Origin: Nitrososphaerota archaeon
GTDB lineage: Archaea; Thermoproteota; Nitrososphaeria_A; Caldarchaeales; JAVZCJ01
DNA: 33,366 nucleotides
Assembly: GCA_038874475.1 (NCBI GenBank)
Contig: JAVZCJ010000004.1
Coordinates: 72,127-105,492, forward strand
Direction: 5' to 3'
Part shown: positions 31,715 through 33,366 of the stretch, piece after piece
Position numbering within the stretch: the stretch's first letter is position 1
How the letters are laid out: the number at the start of each line of letters is the position of its first letter
Program-made: the position numbers and the translations under genes
The notes under the pieces: model-generated
Database searches by the model: none
What the model was told of the DNA's origin: nothing
What the model saw: only the letters and a program-made list of their open reading frames with translations

Positions 31715-32851
31715 ATGTCTGAAGAAAAAAGAAAAAAAGTAAGTCCATCTTTGATTGCTTCTGTTATTATCATAATAGTGCTTTTAGCCGCGTTGGTATA
31801 TTATGCAACTCTTCCTCCAAAAGTTGAAGTTGTTCCAACTACGATTGTTACTACAAAAACTCTAGAAGTTGGACCACGTGAAATAAAGATAGGTGTTATA
31901 GGAAAATCATTATCTCCATGGTGGACAATAGCAAAAGCTGGAGCTGAGTATGCTGGGAAAGTACTTAAAATTCATGTAGACTTTTTTGCTCCAACAAAGG
32001 AGGATGTCCCAGCTCAATTAGATGCTTTTGATTCATATTTAGCTAAGGGTTATGATGCCATAGCTTTTGCATGTTCCGATCCTAAAGCAAGTGTAACATA
32101 CATAAATAAAGCTATTGAAAAAGGTGTACCAGTAATTACATATAATAGCGACTCTCCTGAAAGCAAAAGACTTTGCTTTGTAGGTATTAGTGATTATGAA
32201 GGTGGAAGAGCTGCCGGCGAATTAATGATTAAAGCTTTACAAGAGAAAGGTATATCGATTAAAGGATCAAAATTTGGTATAGGACAAGGATCTGCCACGG
32301 CTTTAAATGCTATAGAAAGAGCCAGGGGTTTTGCTGATGTTATTAAAGCTGCTGGTGGAATAGTTTTAGAACCAGTAATAGATAAAGAAGATCCTGAAAA
32401 AGCATTTGAATTAGCAACAACTCTTTTAACTGCTAATCCAGATATTGTCGGAGTGTTTGGAACTTATAGCTATAATGGTAAAGCATTATCAGCAGCTGTA
32501 AAGCAACTCGGATTAGTAGGTAAAGTTACCGTTATACAATTTGATACTCTCAAGCAAAACATTGATCCAATAGCTGAAGGGGTATCTTATGGAACTATCG
32601 GACAAAGGCAATTCTTCCAAGCATTTCATGCGGTTAGACTTTTATATAATATTATTATTAACAAAATGTATTATAACGATTTAAATAAAGCAGTAGAAAT
32701 AGTTTTAACAAGTGAGATAATGGGTTATCCTGAAAATAAATGGTATCCAGTAGGATTCGATGAAGTAACCGTAAACAATCTAAAAGAAGTAGCTTTACTT
32801 TATGATAAATTGGGAATGCCAAGAGATTGGAAATATCCAGGAGAGCCTTAA
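31715..32851 (+). CDS. ABC transporter substrate-binding protein, ribose/rhamnose type
   Basis: The 378-residue protein starts with a single hydrophobic helix (about 11-31) that acts as signal or anchor, a short P-T-T-I-V-T-T linker, and a type I periplasmic-binding-protein domain of the RbsB/autoinducer family: I-K-I-G-V-I-G-K-S, F-D-S-Y-L-A-K-G-Y-D-A-I-A-F-A-C-S-D-P, G-V-P-V-I-T-Y-N-S-D-S-P and G-Y-P-E-N-K-W-Y-P-V at the end. Unlike the other two binding proteins in the window it has no twin-arginine motif, so it should leave by the Sec route. The natural partner, an RbsC-type permease, is on the opposite strand and converges with it, not in an operon. Ligand unknown; a pentose, deoxysugar or nucleoside-like compound is likely for the family. 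Confidence 0.88.
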   Translation: MSEEKRKKVSPSLIASVIIIIVLLAALVYYATLPPKVEVVPTTIVTTKTLEVGPREIKIGVIGKSLSPWWTIAKAGAEYAGKVLKIHVDFFAPTKEDVPAQLDAFDSYLAKGYDAIAFACSDPKASVTYINKAIEKGVPVITYNSDSPESKRLCFVGISDYEGGRAAGELMIKALQEKGISIKGSKFGIGQGSATALNAIERARGFADVIKAAGGIVLEPVIDKEDPEKAFELATTLLTANPDIVGVFGTYSYNGKALSAAVKQLGLVGKVTVIQFDTLKQNIDPIAEGVSYGTIGQRQFFQAFHAVRLLYNIIINKMYYNDLNKAVEIVLTSEIMGYPENKWYPVGFDEVTVNNLKEVALLYDKLGMPRDWKYPGEP

Positions 32852-32997
32852 ATCACCTTCCTTTTTTATTTTTTATATCCTACTAGAAAACATTTTTTAT
32901 CATTGAATATATTAGGCTATCCAATTTATGTTATTAAATTTTTAGAAAACAAATTTTATTTAAATATTTCATATTTTTTAAAAAAGAATTAATTATT

Positions 32998-33366
32998 TTA
33001 GCTTTCTTCTAATTTCATTTGTCTAAGGAAGTTTATTGCTACAGCAATAAATAATATAACCCCTGTTACAATTTCATGTAGATATGGAGATACTTCAAGT
33101 GTCACTAAACCAATTCGTATAGTAGCCATTATTAAGCTTCCAATAATGGCTCCTAATAGAGAACCCTCTCCACCGCTTAAACTTATTCCACCAAGAGCAC
33201 AAGCAGCAATAGCTTCTAATTCGTATCCCGACCCTGTGCCAGGCCATGCAGAAGTTAGCCTAGCTGTAATTATTATACTAGTAAGACCAACAAGAAATCC
33301 CGCGATCATGAATGAAATATATCTTATTAATTTATGATTTATTCCACACGCTATAGCAGCTTCAAG
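32998..33366 (-). CDS. Ribose-type ABC permease (RbsC-like), C-terminal part, cut by window edge
   Basis: The last 122 codons of a permease of the branched-chain/ribose (BPD_transp_2) family. The frame is open to the edge and reads A-C-G-I-N-H-K-L-I-R-Y, the ATPase-contact loop, at its start, then the hallmark G-S-G-Y-E-L-E-A-I-A-A-C-A-L-G-G-I-S-L-S-G-G-E-G-S and three further helices. The N-terminal half lies beyond 33366. With the convergent binding protein it would form a ribose-type importer; the ATPase is probably upstream, outside the window. Confidence 0.9.
   Translation of the reverse strand, partial: LEAAIACGINHKLIRYISFMIAGFLVGLTSIIITARLTSAWPGTGSGYELEAIAACALGGISLSGGEGSLLGAIIGSLIMATIRIGLVTLEVSPYLHEIVTGVILFIAVAINFLRQMKLEES

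Overview
The window comes from an AT-rich archaeon, most likely a thermophilic member of the Thermoproteota/TACK group. The evidence is: TATA-box promoters 24-33 bases ahead of many start codons (leaderless or nearly so for first genes), GGTGA/GAGG-type ribosome sites mainly inside operons, two tRNA genes with introns in unusual places, a box C/D-like small RNA gene, and archaeal protein families (TrmI, bifunctional Nnr, Tat-exported binding proteins with Thr/Val/Pro-rich linkers). I cannot place it to order or genus.

Layout. 1-9.6 kb is a mostly housekeeping region: an FMN glutamate-synthase-like enzyme with a downstream Cys-rich repeat protein, a nitroreductase, an M24 hydrolase with a non-metal-like active site, an M48 membrane protease, an HD hydrolase, a candidate C/D box sRNA, TrmI, a tiny membrane protein, a UppP-type phosphatase, Nnr repair enzyme and an intron-containing tRNA-Thr. 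9.7-12.9 kb is an accessory patch: two uncharacterised proteins (one with a possible PD-(D/E)XK nuclease end), a GC-richer pseudogene, and a 59-bp inverted repeat that duplicates the end of one gene. 12.9-17.2 kb is a sugar-type ABC importer (binding protein and two permeases, no ATPase) facing a putative glycoside hydrolase. 17.3-19.4 kb is a scar zone: gene remnants, a lone CRISPR-type repeat, and a GC-richer acetyltransferase fused to a degenerate membrane protease.

19.4-30.2 kb looks like one catabolic neighbourhood: a corrinoid protein with a UroD-fold methyltransferase, a class III aminotransferase, a diaminopentanoate-dehydrogenase-like enzyme, and a full branched-chain-amino-acid-type ABC importer (LivK, H, M, G on one strand, LivF on the other) with an amidohydrolase-fold gene inside the operon. 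A plausible reading is uptake and breakdown of an amino-acid-like or methylated nitrogen compound, but the substrate cannot be read from the sequence. 30.3-33.4 kb holds a B-box zinc-finger membrane protein, an intron-containing tRNA-Phe, decayed gene pieces (one a GIY-YIG nuclease), and the convergent binding protein and permease of a ribose-type importer.

The strongest items for a second look are the D-loop introns in both tRNAs, the C/D-like RNA, the inverted duplication around the possible nuclease gene, the lone CRISPR repeat, and the corrinoid/aminotransferase/Liv cluster.
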